From a virus, in IMG/VR virus record IMGVR_UViG_3300035704_000397, positions 1-38,631 of that record: DNA of 38,631 nt. One strand, written 5' to 3'. The notes below the pieces were generated by a model. That model was not told the origin of the DNA. It saw nothing but the letters and a program-made list of their open reading frames with translations, and made no database searches. The translations under genes were made by a program, and so were the position numbers. This document shows, in pieces, positions 13,601 to 21,897 of the stretch. How positions within the stretch are numbered: position 1 is the stretch's first letter; each line of letters opens with the position of its first letter.

Positions 13601-14227
13601 CTATTTAATAGCGTCCTCTCTTTGTGCGTCGGTGAAGTCAACGGTTTCGCCGGAAGCCGCGGCGGCGACGTAGGAGGTCATGGTGTTCACAACGGAACGT
13701 GTTCCGTGGTCGGTCGCGGCGTAGGTCATTGTCTGCCCGCGGGGCACTCCCAGTTGGTCGGCAATGTGGAATGCGTCCTGGTTCGCTCCGAGGTATAGAA
13801 CCTTCCAACCGAATTCGTCTTGCTGGCGCTGGAGGTGCTCTTTAATCCAGTCCCAATCGTGTTCGACGGACGCATTCTCGAAACCATCAGTCATGATGGC
13901 GAAGACCACTGCGCCGGGACGTTCCTGCTCTGACATCGCGGCTAGTTCCTTACCGAATTCGGTGAGGGAAAAGCCGATAGCGTCGAGTAAGGCGGTCATT
14001 CCACGGGGGATCAACTCGAATGGCGGGACGTTCGCGGCGTCGGTGGAAACGCACACCGTTTCGATGGCGTCATCGAATTGGGTAATGCGAATGGTCCGGC
14101 GCCCATCCGCCGCTCGCTGGCTGGCGATGAATTCGTTGATCGCGTCCTGCGCTGATTCCCGGATCTTGTGCATGGATCCGGAGCGATCCACCACCAGCAT
14201 CACGGCGGTGTAATTCGGATTGGTCAC
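13601..14227 (-). CDS. von Willebrand factor A domain protein, 208 aa
   Basis: VMLVVDRSGSMHKIRESAQD carries the MIDAS metal motif DxSxS. RGMTALLDAIGFSLTEF holds the conserved Thr, and AVVFAIMTDGFENAS the third metal-ligand Asp. The rest of the vWA fold follows (GWKVLYLGANQDAFHIADQL). Such small cytoplasmic vWA proteins bind partners through a metal ion. GTG 14227 follows AAGGGA at 6 nt and overlaps the upstream stop (GTGA). An AAA+ gene lies about 5 kb upstream, not adjacent, so a MoxR/vWA pair is not implied. Confidence 0.8.
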   Translation of the reverse strand: MTNPNYTAVMLVVDRSGSMHKIRESAQDAINEFIASQRAADGRRTIRITQFDDAIETVCVSTDAANVPPFELIPRGMTALLDAIGFSLTEFGKELAAMSEQERPGAVVFAIMTDGFENASVEHDWDWIKEHLQRQQDEFGWKVLYLGANQDAFHIADQLGVPRGQTMTYAATDHGTRSVVNTMTSYVAAAASGETVDFTDAQREDAIK

Positions 14228-14769
14228 CCGTTGTCCCTTCGAATTGCGCCGTTGGTGAACTGCTCGGCGAGGCGCCACTGTTCGTTGAGGGTGACACCCA
14301 CACGGAACAGACAATTAGCCTGGTATTCGTTCAGGCCTAGAGCGGTGCGGGCTGCCTCGAAGATGTGGGTGGCGCCTTCGGCATTATCGGCGACCACGTA
14401 AGCGGATTCGTTACGGTGATCGTGGCTACAAAACCAGCACCTCTCAGAGCCCGTGCTGCGCGTCCAGTCCATGGTGTGTCCGGCCAAACGGGCCGCGTGA
14501 TATCCGAGGCACCCAACGATTCCGGTTTCGGTTCGCCGAGCCCATATGCGTTGGTCGTGTTCGGCGGGATTGTCGGTGATGTGCTCCAGTGCGCGGCGGA
14601 ACAGATCTACATTGATCGTCGGTACCGGCGCGCGCTGCGGTACCGACTCAGACCGAGTCGGTACCGGCTCGGTGGACAATGCGATGCGGGTCACGATCGC
14701 GTCGAACGCGGCATTGAGTTCGGCATCGAGATCCCGGTAATCGAGAGTGCTGCCAATGGTGAAAGCCAT
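14224..14769 (-). CDS. Hypothetical protein with CxxC-like motif, 181 aa
   Basis: MAFTIGSTLDYRDLDAELNA begins the protein. Residues 95-125 include GCLGYHAARLAGH and GSERCWFCSHDHRNESAYVV, where CWFC and nearby histidines may bind metal, followed by HIFEAARTALGLNEYQANCL, a helical end. AGGAGCACC precedes ATG 14769. It is coupled to the vWA gene by a GTGA overlap and may be its partner. No family recognised. Confidence 0.6.
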   Translation of the reverse strand: MAFTIGSTLDYRDLDAELNAAFDAIVTRIALSTEPVPTRSESVPQRAPVPTINVDLFRRALEHITDNPAEHDQRIWARRTETGIVGCLGYHAARLAGHTMDWTRSTGSERCWFCSHDHRNESAYVVADNAEGATHIFEAARTALGLNEYQANCLFRVGVTLNEQWRLAEQFTNGAIRRDNG

Positions 14770-14797
14770 GGTGCTCCTATCTGAGGCTGAGGGTCTT

Positions 14798-16064
14798 TTA
14801 TAGGGCAGCGGGGGGCTTCTTGTACCAACCAGTGATGACGCCTACCAGGTGGACAATGTTTTGCGTCCGCATGATCGGTGCGGACGCAGAATTCGGCTCG
14901 AAGTCGCTGCTGGCGTCGCTGGTACGCCAAATGCTGTTTTCGGTGACCGGTGCCGCCATGTGCCGGTCGAGGCGCTTGAAAAACTCGGTGATGTCGTCGA
15001 TCTCCGCCGGGTTGTCGCCCGTGCGCAGTTCGTGAAACACCCCGCCGAGCACGCGCAGCATGCCCACCGAGCCGAGCAGTGATGTGCGGCGCAGCTGTTG
15101 GGCTTTGGTCAGCTCCCCGGCTGTGCGTTCCGCGGGGTCGTCCTCGGTGAGCGCGGCGAGGTCGGCGAAGGCGTTGGAGATGGTGTCCAGGAAGTCTTTG
15201 ACCTGTTCGATCACCTCGCCGTCTGTCAATGTCTGCTCTGCCTTTTTGCTGATGCGACCGCCAGCCCCGGCGATGACCGAGCGGGTGATGTCGGCGACGT
15301 GTTTGGCTCCCATGAGGTTGGGGTTTTTCAGGGTCATGCGGTCTTGCTCGGCATCGACCCGGTCCTTTAGCAGCGGGTGGTCGATGATGTCGGAAAGGGT
15401 TCGGTTGGCGACCTTGTAGCTGTCGAAGCGGGCGCGGACGGCGCTGCTGATGCCCTTGGCGTTGTCGGCGACGTCAACGAACATTTGCTGGGCTTTGATC
15501 GGGTCCGGTTCCACGTAGATGTCCAGGCCGACGTACTCGGTTTTCAAGCGATTCATCCGGCCGGTGAGCCTTTCACGCTCGGCTTTGAGCTTGGCTTCCT
15601 TTTCCGCGCTGACCCTGCGTGCCAGCTCTCGGTCGACGGCGGAGATGGCGTTGGTGATGCGCTGCTTTTCGATGGCGACGCCGAGCACGCGGTGCTGGCC
15701 GTCGATGGTGTGCAAAGAGGAGATGCCGCCGATCGCCCACGGGACGGTGATGTAGCCGACGTCTCCGCGCTCGTCGACTTTTTCGAAGGCGCAGCCTCCG
15801 CTGTCGCGGGCCAGGAGGGCGGGGGCGACCCAGTCCTGTTTGGTATCGAGGTACTCGCCGAAATGCTTGGCGTGGAGGCGGTCAACCTTGCGGTTGTCCT
15901 TATCGATGTTGTTCGGGTCGGGGACGGGCAGGATGGTAGGAAGGTCGAGGAGGCTAACGCGCGTGGTGTAGACGGCACGGCCGCCTTGCGTGGTCTTAAT
16001 GGCCAGGTATGTGCTGGCGTCCTGCGGCCTGGACAAACGGAGGGGATCAACGTCGATGCTCACG
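14798..16064 (-). CDS. DndB-like DGQHR-domain protein, 421 aa
   Basis: From GTG 16064 (GGAG 7 nt upstream) the protein starts MSIDVDPLRLSRPQDASTYL. The DGQHR motif is in SSLHTIDGQHRVLGVAIEKQ near residue 125. A long charged helix follows (SAEKEAKLKAERERLTGRMN), then AQQMFVDVADNAKGISSAVR, matching DndB-type proteins. In Dnd systems DndB is a regulator, and DGQHR domains are ParB/Srx-related. No dndC, dndD or dndE is present, so here it is more likely part of the recombination cassette: its start overlaps the RecT stop (GTGA). Confidence 0.75.
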
Positions 16065-16923
16065 TAACACTCCGATTCGGGTCGGGATTCGCTGTTTCTT
16101 CGGCTGGCGGCGGTGCGGTTGCGGCTTTGATCCGCTCCCCAGCTTCGGCGATTTTGTTGAGCAGCTCGGTGTCGTTGCGCCGCATTCCTTTGGCCAGTGC
16201 CCACACTTTTTTGAGCGCCTCTGTGTCGCCAGCCCATTCAGCGTCGTGGATCAGCATGTCCCAGCTGGGTTCGCTGACCACTTCCTCCTCCCGGTGGGAT
16301 TCGATGACCACCGGAGCGGGCTGCGGATTGTCGAGGTGCTGCAATTCCTCCTCGATATACACACCGGACAGTCGCCGCGGGAACGCTTTGCGCCGGGCCA
16401 GTGCTTCGGCGCATTTCCCGATCTGACCGGCGGGCATGTTCGCCCACATCGACGTGGGGGTGCCGTCTGCCTTCGTTTGAACGTATTCGCGAAAGTGAGC
16501 GACGGCATGAACGGGGTTGGGCCAGTCTTTGCGGTACACCGTGAACCGTGCGGCGACTGGTGGTTCATCGCCTGTCCACACGTCACGCCAATGCCCATCG
16601 GGGCCGCACCAGTCGGGGCCCGAAATTCCCCCGAATTCGGGGTGCTCCTCACTCTTGGAACGGAAACCGTCAATACCGACCTGAATGGTCCATTTTTTGC
16701 GCTGTAGCTTCCCGTCCCACCTGCCAATCAGATAAATCTCTTTGTTGAATGGGTCCAATCCCATTTTCTGGGCGACGTGTAAGAACACGAGCTGGTCGCC
16801 GTGGGGGGCCTCATCGATACCGAGCTGGGCGAGCCCGGCTTTTTGCTGGTCGGTCCACTCGACCTGGTCAGGGCGTACCGCTAGGGAACCCTGCACGGTT
16901 GCCACTTCGGTGCCGCTGCTCAT
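16060..16923 (-). CDS. recT-like: RecT/Bet-family single-strand annealing protein, 287 aa
   Basis: RecT anneals complementary single strands made by a partner exonuclease. Family features: DEAPHGDQLVFLHVAQKMGL followed by DPFNKEIYLIGRWDGKLQRK, the signature lysine/tryptophan region KKWTIQVGIDGFRSKSEEHP, and MWANMPAGQIGKCAEALARR then KAFPRRLSGVYIEEEL. The C-terminal third is variable and helical. ATG 16923 overlaps the exonuclease stop (ATGA), the classic order exonuclease then annealase, and it is coupled downstream to the DndB-like gene. Confidence 0.88.
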   Translation of the reverse strand: MSSGTEVATVQGSLAVRPDQVEWTDQQKAGLAQLGIDEAPHGDQLVFLHVAQKMGLDPFNKEIYLIGRWDGKLQRKKWTIQVGIDGFRSKSEEHPEFGGISGPDWCGPDGHWRDVWTGDEPPVAARFTVYRKDWPNPVHAVAHFREYVQTKADGTPTSMWANMPAGQIGKCAEALARRKAFPRRLSGVYIEEELQHLDNPQPAPVVIESHREEEVVSEPSWDMLIHDAEWAGDTEALKKVWALAKGMRRNDTELLNKIAEAGERIKAATAPPPAEETANPDPNRSVT

Positions 16924-17933
16924 GCTGCGTTCCAGCCCTTCACGATGCGAATCCGGCGGCTGGTGCCGCGACGGATGTAGGTTTCCCAGATCTCGGGGTG
17001 ATCGGTTTCGAGCGCGGGGTCGACTGATGGGTTGTTCCGCTGCGATTTCAGGGTGATGGCTGGCCGCTCACCGAGCAGGAGCGCTTCGGCATCACCCGCC
17101 ATCACCTTGATTGCCTTGTCGATTTCGTCGGCGCGTTGTTTCGCTTCTTTTTCAGCGGCTTTGCATTCGGCGCGTTCGTCGAGCATTTGCCGTAGGTACG
17201 CGGGCCACGGGGCTTCGATCGCTTTGCCGGGCGCTTCGATAGGCCAGCGCAGCGAGATTTCCTCATCAGTGATCGTGGTGAGGTCCACCGGTGGTGGTGT
17301 GTCGGCGACGACGTAGGAATCCCACCAGATCTCCCCACGGCGTTGCATCCGTTCGATGAGCGGTTCGTCACGATCCACCGGGCCGCGGATCATCGGCGGG
17401 CGGTCGATGGCATAGGCACAGAACCAGGCGTGTGTTCTGCCGCTGACCATGAGCTGCCATTGCGCTTGGATGTAGGCGTGCCGGGCGATTCCGTCGCGCC
17501 ATTCCGTGGCGGTTTTCGCCCAGGCGCCGATGGTTTTGATCTCGACGACGCCGCCATCTTCGGTGAGCCGGTCGGGGGTGGCCCGTAGGATCGGTTTGTC
17601 TTTATGGGCGAGCAGCCCGCAGCGACGAACGGTCAGTCGTGTTCTCTCGGAAAAAAAGTCGACGACGTGCGGTTCGAGCCACACCCCGCGGCGCATCGCT
17701 TCGGTTTGCTCACCGTGTCCAGCTCGGCCGGTCTTATCCAGCCAGAGCCCGTATTCACTGTCGTCGGCGTAACCGACACCCATCAGCAGGGCCGCATCGG
17801 AGGACCCAAGGCCTTTGCGCCGCTCAGCCAGCCATTCCTCGCGGGGTGCGCCCGCGGGCAACACCAGCGTCGCGGTGGGCATCGACCACGGGTTCACTGG
17901 CCGGACCCGAGCTACCCGAGCGGGCGCGTTCAC
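16920..17933 (-). CDS. YqaJ-type viral exonuclease, 337 aa
   Basis: A lambda-exonuclease/Cas4-fold nuclease that resects ends for RecT. EWLAERRKGLGSSDAALLMG is the YqaJ start motif. ATPDRLTEDGGVVEIKTIGA carries the Asp and the ExK metal site, and HAYIQAQWQLMVSGRTHAWF the Q-box (QxQWQ). A helical Lys/Glu region (ECKAAEKEAKQRADEIDKAI) and LKSQRNNPSVDP end the protein. The start is GTG 17933 in an overlap with the upstream stop. It is the partner of the RecT gene next door. Confidence 0.88.
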   Translation of the reverse strand: MNAPARVARVRPVNPWSMPTATLVLPAGAPREEWLAERRKGLGSSDAALLMGVGYADDSEYGLWLDKTGRAGHGEQTEAMRRGVWLEPHVVDFFSERTRLTVRRCGLLAHKDKPILRATPDRLTEDGGVVEIKTIGAWAKTATEWRDGIARHAYIQAQWQLMVSGRTHAWFCAYAIDRPPMIRGPVDRDEPLIERMQRRGEIWWDSYVVADTPPPVDLTTITDEEISLRWPIEAPGKAIEAPWPAYLRQMLDERAECKAAEKEAKQRADEIDKAIKVMAGDAEALLLGERPAITLKSQRNNPSVDPALETDHPEIWETYIRRGTSRRIRIVKGWNAA

Positions 17934-18370
17934 GCTGGAACGCCCATCATGTTCAGCGTGTCCGCGGTGACCTCCAGGACCGCGTAGATGTTGCGGCTGT
18001 AGGCATCCGGGTCGTCCACGCAGGAGTTGACCAGCGCGGCGCAGGCGTCCTCATCGGCTGCGGCCCTGGCGGCGATGAACCGCCCGGCCCACACGATTTC
18101 GGGTCGGCCGACTTCGTCGGCGTTGTCGATCTGGCCGGTTTCGTCCACCCAAATTGGGCGCGTCGCGATACCGCCTTGGGTGTGACCACCTTGGGCGGCG
18201 ACCATGGTGTCGGCCAGGGCCATGATCAGAATTTGGATGCCGGGTCCGTCGAAACGCTCAGCGAGGGCCGAGACATCGGTTCCCGCGTCAACCCAGCGGC
18301 CAGCTCGGGCGTGCGACAGGATCACCGACGATCGCAGGATCGCTTCCATCTTGTCTTCGGGGCTGATCAT
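17930..18370 (-). CDS. Hypothetical helical protein, 146 aa
   Basis: MISPEDKMEAILRSSVILSH opens a mostly helical protein (ALAERFDGPGIQILIMALAD, RFIAARAAADEDACAALVNS, NIYAVLEVTADTLNMMGV). No known motif. It overlaps both neighbours and is probably co-translated with the exonuclease. Confidence 0.6.
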   Translation of the reverse strand: MISPEDKMEAILRSSVILSHARAGRWVDAGTDVSALAERFDGPGIQILIMALADTMVAAQGGHTQGGIATRPIWVDETGQIDNADEVGRPEIVWAGRFIAARAAADEDACAALVNSCVDDPDAYSRNIYAVLEVTADTLNMMGVPA

Positions 18371-18660
18371 CTGTATCCGTCTCCTCCCTCGAATAGGACT
18401 TCACCTGGTGGTGGCAGCCGCTTTTTCGGGGTTTTCTGCCGGTGCGCCGTTGCTTGTTTGCAGGTAAACAAGTGGCTTCGATATAGGGATTGACCAGGTT
18501 TGTGACCGGCGCTGCCCACGGTGCGGACGGTGGGCAGTAATTCACCGGTGCTCAGAATGAGGTTGCCTTCGGGGGTCGGCTTCGCATCCAGGGGCATTCG
18601 TTTCCCAGTGTTGGTGCGGGCCCAAATGATTTGCCCCCCGCAGGTTTTGCAGGTGCTCAC
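18367..18660 (-). CDS. Zinc-ribbon phage protein, 97 aa
   Basis: MSTCKTCGGQIIWARTNTGK followed by RMPLDAKPTPEGNL is a well-known actinophage pattern: CxxCG, an I-W pair, GK-x-MPLD. A second Cys (HLFTCKQATAHRQK) completes a likely zinc site. The basic tail is probably for nucleic acid contact. A 14-bp hairpin lies 40 nt upstream. Confidence 0.7.
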   Translation of the reverse strand: MSTCKTCGGQIIWARTNTGKRMPLDAKPTPEGNLILSTGELLPTVRTVGSAGHKPGQSLYRSHLFTCKQATAHRQKTPKKRLPPPGEVLFEGGDGYR

Positions 18661-18699
18661 GACTGCTCACTATCACTAGGTGGCGACAGTTGCCGATGG

Positions 18700-18742
18700 A
18701 GTCCGCCCACGAGTGGTGGTGCGGATTGCTCGTGGGCGGACT
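18700..18742 (-). terminator. Perfect 14-bp hairpin between operon parts
   Basis: AGTCCGCCCACGAG (18700-18713) pairs with CTCGTGGGCGGACT (18729-18742). It lies 4 nt past the stop of the lipoprotein gene at 18746. No T-run follows on the minus strand, so readthrough is possible. Confidence 0.6.
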
Positions 18743-18745
18743 TCC

Positions 18746-19150
18746 TCATCTCGGTGCCACCAGCGTCCACATACCGCAGTCGCGGGTTTCGAATCCCTTA
18801 TCGGCGGGCTCGATGACGACTACATCAGGTCCGTGGTTGCCGTACTGCATGGCGATGACACTGCTGGGCACGCCGGTGAAATCTTTCAGCCGCGCCCAGT
18901 AACACTTGTCGGTGTCGCTGACTGGTCCGGTGGCTTTGTATTCACCGGCCACAATGTCGGTGAGCACCTCATATTTGCCGTCACCGAACATCGCGACCGG
19001 GACATGCGGCCTCGGTGACATCGGTGGTGGTGATGCCACGCGGGTCATCGTGATCGGCGGCTTCGGCGGTGCGGGTTTGTTGTGGCCGCAGCCGACCAGC
19101 CCACCCAGCGCGCCGATAGCGAACAGGACACTAACGAGCCTCTTAGTCAT
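18746..19150 (-). CDS. Lipoprotein, 134 aa
   Basis: MTKRLVSVLFAIGALGGLVG followed by CGHN is a lipoprotein signal with LVGC lipobox. A Pro-rich stretch (KPAPPKPPITMTRVASPPP) leads to a beta-rich domain: GDGKYEVLTDIVAGEYKATG, CYWARLKDFTGVPSSVIAMQ, FETRDCGMWTLV. This layout, with a KYEV..DI.PG.Y...G segment and CYW, is common in actinomycete lipoproteins of unknown role. It overlaps the AAA+ gene by 8 nt, an odd pairing for a surface protein. Confidence 0.75.
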   Translation of the reverse strand: MTKRLVSVLFAIGALGGLVGCGHNKPAPPKPPITMTRVASPPPMSPRPHVPVAMFGDGKYEVLTDIVAGEYKATGPVSDTDKCYWARLKDFTGVPSSVIAMQYGNHGPDVVVIEPADKGFETRDCGMWTLVAPR

Positions 19151-20624
19151 CGCGCGCCGTCGTTCCCCGCGCCGCAGCCTTGGGCGCCTTGAGTTTCGTG
19201 TCGAAGATTCCGGGGCCCACGAGGTTCATGCCGTCCGCGCCACTGGTAACGAGACCCTTGACGACCTTGTCCAAGGTGGGCAGTGGTGCTGGTTCGGCAG
19301 CGTCCTGGTGCAGTCGCAGTTGCGGGTGCAGGCTGCGGGCCGCATTGACCAAATCCTCGGTGGTCAGCACGTAATCGGTGCGTCCACCCATGCGGTGAAT
19401 GGCAAATGAGCGGGCCCGGTCCGCGGTGGCGCGGACGAATGCCGGGAGGAACCCGTCCATTTCGGCGTGGACGGCATCGAAGTCGACATCGGCGTCGAGC
19501 TTGCCCGGCGCGACGACGACCCGGATCAGTTGTTCGGTAGCGGGCCGGTCGAGCCCCGCGATTTCCAACACGTAATCCAGGCGGCCGGGTCGGAGCATTC
19601 CCGGTGGCACCCGGTCAATGTGGTTCGTGGACAACGCGACGATGATCTCGCCGTGCTTACTGGTAATTCCATCGAATGCGTCGAGCATTGCTGAGACGGC
19701 TTTGGGACTGCTGGCGTTGGTGTCGGTATCGACATCCTCAACCCACACAACCGCCGGAGCATAAAGTCGTGCAGTGGTCAGGACGTCCTCAACACGATCA
19801 CGACCTGGCCGCGCCATAATAAACGTCCAGCCCGCTTTCACCGCTTCCTGCGCGGTCATCATTCCGATGCTGGTCTTGCCGGTTCCATAAGGCCCGTAGA
19901 GCAGGACCGCGCGCTTGAGCGGGATCTTTTCGGAGCGGTACGCGGTGGGGTGGCGCAGTGGCGAGAACAATGCGGCATCCAGTGATGCCTGCACACCGGA
20001 AGCGAACACGATCTGGCGGGGGTCGAACTTGTCGAGGTCCTCGATGAACATCAACTCATCGGCACCGGCGACGGCTTGGCCTCGGTAGATGCTGCCGTTT
20101 TTCAGCTGCTCCGCAACATCAGCGAAAAACTCTTCAACCTCACGGGAATACATCCGCTTCGCCCGGACGGTGATCTCGAAAATCTCGCCGTAATCGCGGT
20201 GCGAAGTGGAATCCAGGTACACATCGCCACCATCAATAGCGGGAATCTGGATACGACCCCATGGGGCTTGCACGGACCGGCCACCGGGACCGGTAGGCAC
20301 GTCGAGGATCTCCGGTGGCCGTTCGCCGAACATCGTGGGAATCGACTTCCCGGTGACCAGCCCGTAGCGCGCTTTCAACACGATCGCCGTTGCTACCGCC
20401 CCATCACGAGGCCGGTAGTTGAATTCGCGGCGAAATACCGTGTCGGTTTCCTGCTCACGACGCTTCGCTTTCAGGATCTCCATGAGCTTGGAAAAGGTCA
20501 TGTGCCTGGGCAGCGTGATCAGCAACCGGTCGTCGTTGCGGTATTCGATTTCATCGCCGGTGATCAGGTCGGGGTCGGGCGTCAAACGGTCAGCAGCAGG
20601 CGCGATTGTGTTCGGCACAGTCAT
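19143..20624 (-). CDS. AAA+ ATPase, FtsH/Cdc48-like core, 493 aa
   Basis: A 230-residue N-terminal domain precedes the ATPase core. Walker A is in AVLLYGPYGTGKTSIGMMTA, Walker B in APAVVWVEDVDTDTNASS, sensor 1 in EIIVALSTNHIDRVPPGMLR, and the arginine region is RPGRLDYVLEIAGL, as in single-ring unfoldase-type AAA proteins. No protease or membrane segment is present. ATG 20624 follows GGAAGGA at 5 nt. Such ATPases occur in actinophages and plasmids; substrate unknown. It could act on the ParB-like proteins encoded next to it. Confidence 0.8.
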   Translation of the reverse strand: MTVPNTIAPAADRLTPDPDLITGDEIEYRNDDRLLITLPRHMTFSKLMEILKAKRREQETDTVFRREFNYRPRDGAVATAIVLKARYGLVTGKSIPTMFGERPPEILDVPTGPGGRSVQAPWGRIQIPAIDGGDVYLDSTSHRDYGEIFEITVRAKRMYSREVEEFFADVAEQLKNGSIYRGQAVAGADELMFIEDLDKFDPRQIVFASGVQASLDAALFSPLRHPTAYRSEKIPLKRAVLLYGPYGTGKTSIGMMTAQEAVKAGWTFIMARPGRDRVEDVLTTARLYAPAVVWVEDVDTDTNASSPKAVSAMLDAFDGITSKHGEIIVALSTNHIDRVPPGMLRPGRLDYVLEIAGLDRPATEQLIRVVVAPGKLDADVDFDAVHAEMDGFLPAFVRATADRARSFAIHRMGGRTDYVLTTEDLVNAARSLHPQLRLHQDAAEPAPLPTLDKVVKGLVTSGADGMNLVGPGIFDTKLKAPKAAARGTTARDD

Positions 20625-20674
20625 CGCTTCCTTCCAGTGTTGTTGTGGTATCCAATGGTTTGGACGGTCGGTTG

Positions 20675-21073
20675 TCACTTTGCGAGCTGGGTAGCGCGTT
20701 CGATCTTTTCGCGGCGCTCTAGTTCCTCCCTGACCTCTTGAGGATCGGGTGGCGGCTCATAGGGGGCGGAAATCCGCCAGAAGTCAGCGACACCGTCATA
20801 AACGGGCACCAATTCGCCCCACACGTGGGTCGCGGCGATCACCCGCCGGATCGGCCTGCCGGACTGGAAGCCCTCGGCTTCCGGGTAGGAACCTGTTGGG
20901 TCGTAGGCGACTTCGGCTTGGATCAGCCAGCCTGGCAACGCGTACTGGCGAACGCGGCCCCGGTCATTGAGGCACACGATCCGCCAGCCGTTGGGCGCTG
21001 GTACGAATCCATCGGTGTGCCATTCGTAATGGTCTGCGCTGTGCGGCCTACCGGCGCGATGCCTACCGGTCAT
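20675..21073 (-). CDS. Hypothetical protein, 132 aa
   Basis: MTGRHRAGRPHSADHYEWHT is followed by a beta-rich middle (APNGWRIVCLNDRGRVRQYA, GWLIQAEVAYDPTG) and a helical charged end (PQEVREELERREKIERATQL). ATG 21073 overlaps the upstream stop (ATGA). No family recognised; the position between ParB-like and AAA+ genes suggests the same DNA-maintenance module. Confidence 0.6.
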   Translation of the reverse strand: MTGRHRAGRPHSADHYEWHTDGFVPAPNGWRIVCLNDRGRVRQYALPGWLIQAEVAYDPTGSYPEAEGFQSGRPIRRVIAATHVWGELVPVYDGVADFWRISAPYEPPPDPQEVREELERREKIERATQLAK

Positions 21074-21897
21074 GCGGCGTTCCATTCCGGGAGCCGGTGG
21101 ACCTTGCGACGGTGGTTGTAACGGTTGACCAGGATTTCGGCCATCGCATCAGAGATGCGGCCACTGCGAATGGAATGCAGCTGGCGGGCTTGGCCGATCA
21201 ACCCAAGCGGTCCGCCTTCGTGCTGGGCCATTTCGGTGACCAGCTTGCTCATGTCCAGCCGGGGGTGTCGGCGCAGCAGCACACCCAACCCGGACACGAT
21301 TTCCGCGCGCAGCGCATTGGAGTCGTGGCCCCACGCTTCGGTGGCGATCCGCACCAGCGCATCGCAGGTGTCGGCGTCGCCGCCGTCGCGTGCCCGGTAC
21401 ACCTTTTCCATCGCGGCGACCGCGAAAAACGAACCCCGCGCGCCGCTCTTGCTGATACTCCATCCGTGTGAACGCAGGATCGACGCGATCTCGCAGGCCA
21501 CCGGATCGCCTTCGATGATCCGCACCCGGAATCTATCGATGATCTGCACCTGACGGGTATTGTTCAAACGGCGAAACATTGCGGCTTCCTCAGCGCGAGT
21601 CAAACCCTCATACATTTGGCAGGGAATAGGCTCGTTGCCTTTGCCGAGCAACCGCAGCGCTTCCACGCGGTGCTGGCCGTCGATGATGTGATACTTACCA
21701 TCATCGCGCTTCGACACGTGAATCACACCGAGGGATCCACGGTCGAAATCACCGGCGATTGCCGCCACGCGAATACTGTCCTGCGGTCTTTGTACGGTCA
21801 CGTCAACCATGAGCAGCGACGGCTTGATCGTCGTCTGTGTGTAATTCGTGGGGACGGCCTGGGGCGGCCGAGCGACCGTTGTAGTGGTCGTGGACAT
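21070..21897 (-). CDS. ParB/DGQHR-type protein, 275 aa
   Basis: The motif GKYHIIDGQHRVEALRLLGK near residue 70 is the ParB/Srx nucleotide-binding loop. Around it are GVIHVSKRD and CQMYEGLTRAEEAAMFRRLN, then a helical C-terminal half. AAGGAG sits 8 nt before ATG 21897, firmly fixing the start, which lies 95 nt inside the upstream ParB-like gene in another frame. Likely roles are DNA or CTP binding in partition or regulation. Confidence 0.75.
   Translation of the reverse strand: MSTTTTTVARPPQAVPTNYTQTTIKPSLLMVDVTVQRPQDSIRVAAIAGDFDRGSLGVIHVSKRDDGKYHIIDGQHRVEALRLLGKGNEPIPCQMYEGLTRAEEAAMFRRLNNTRQVQIIDRFRVRIIEGDPVACEIASILRSHGWSISKSGARGSFFAVAAMEKVYRARDGGDADTCDALVRIATEAWGHDSNALRAEIVSGLGVLLRRHPRLDMSKLVTEMAQHEGGPLGLIGQARQLHSIRSGRISDAMAEILVNRYNHRRKVHRLPEWNAA

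Noticed and set aside
14798-16064. A DNA phosphorothioation (Dnd) system from DndB-like plus cysteine desulfurase
   Set aside because: No dndC, dndD or dndE genes are present, and the desulfurase is 17 kb away beyond the att site.
13601-20624. A MoxR-type AAA plus vWA counter-element pair
   Set aside because: The AAA+ core resembles FtsH/Cdc48 rather than MoxR, and the genes are about 5 kb apart with the recombination cassette between.
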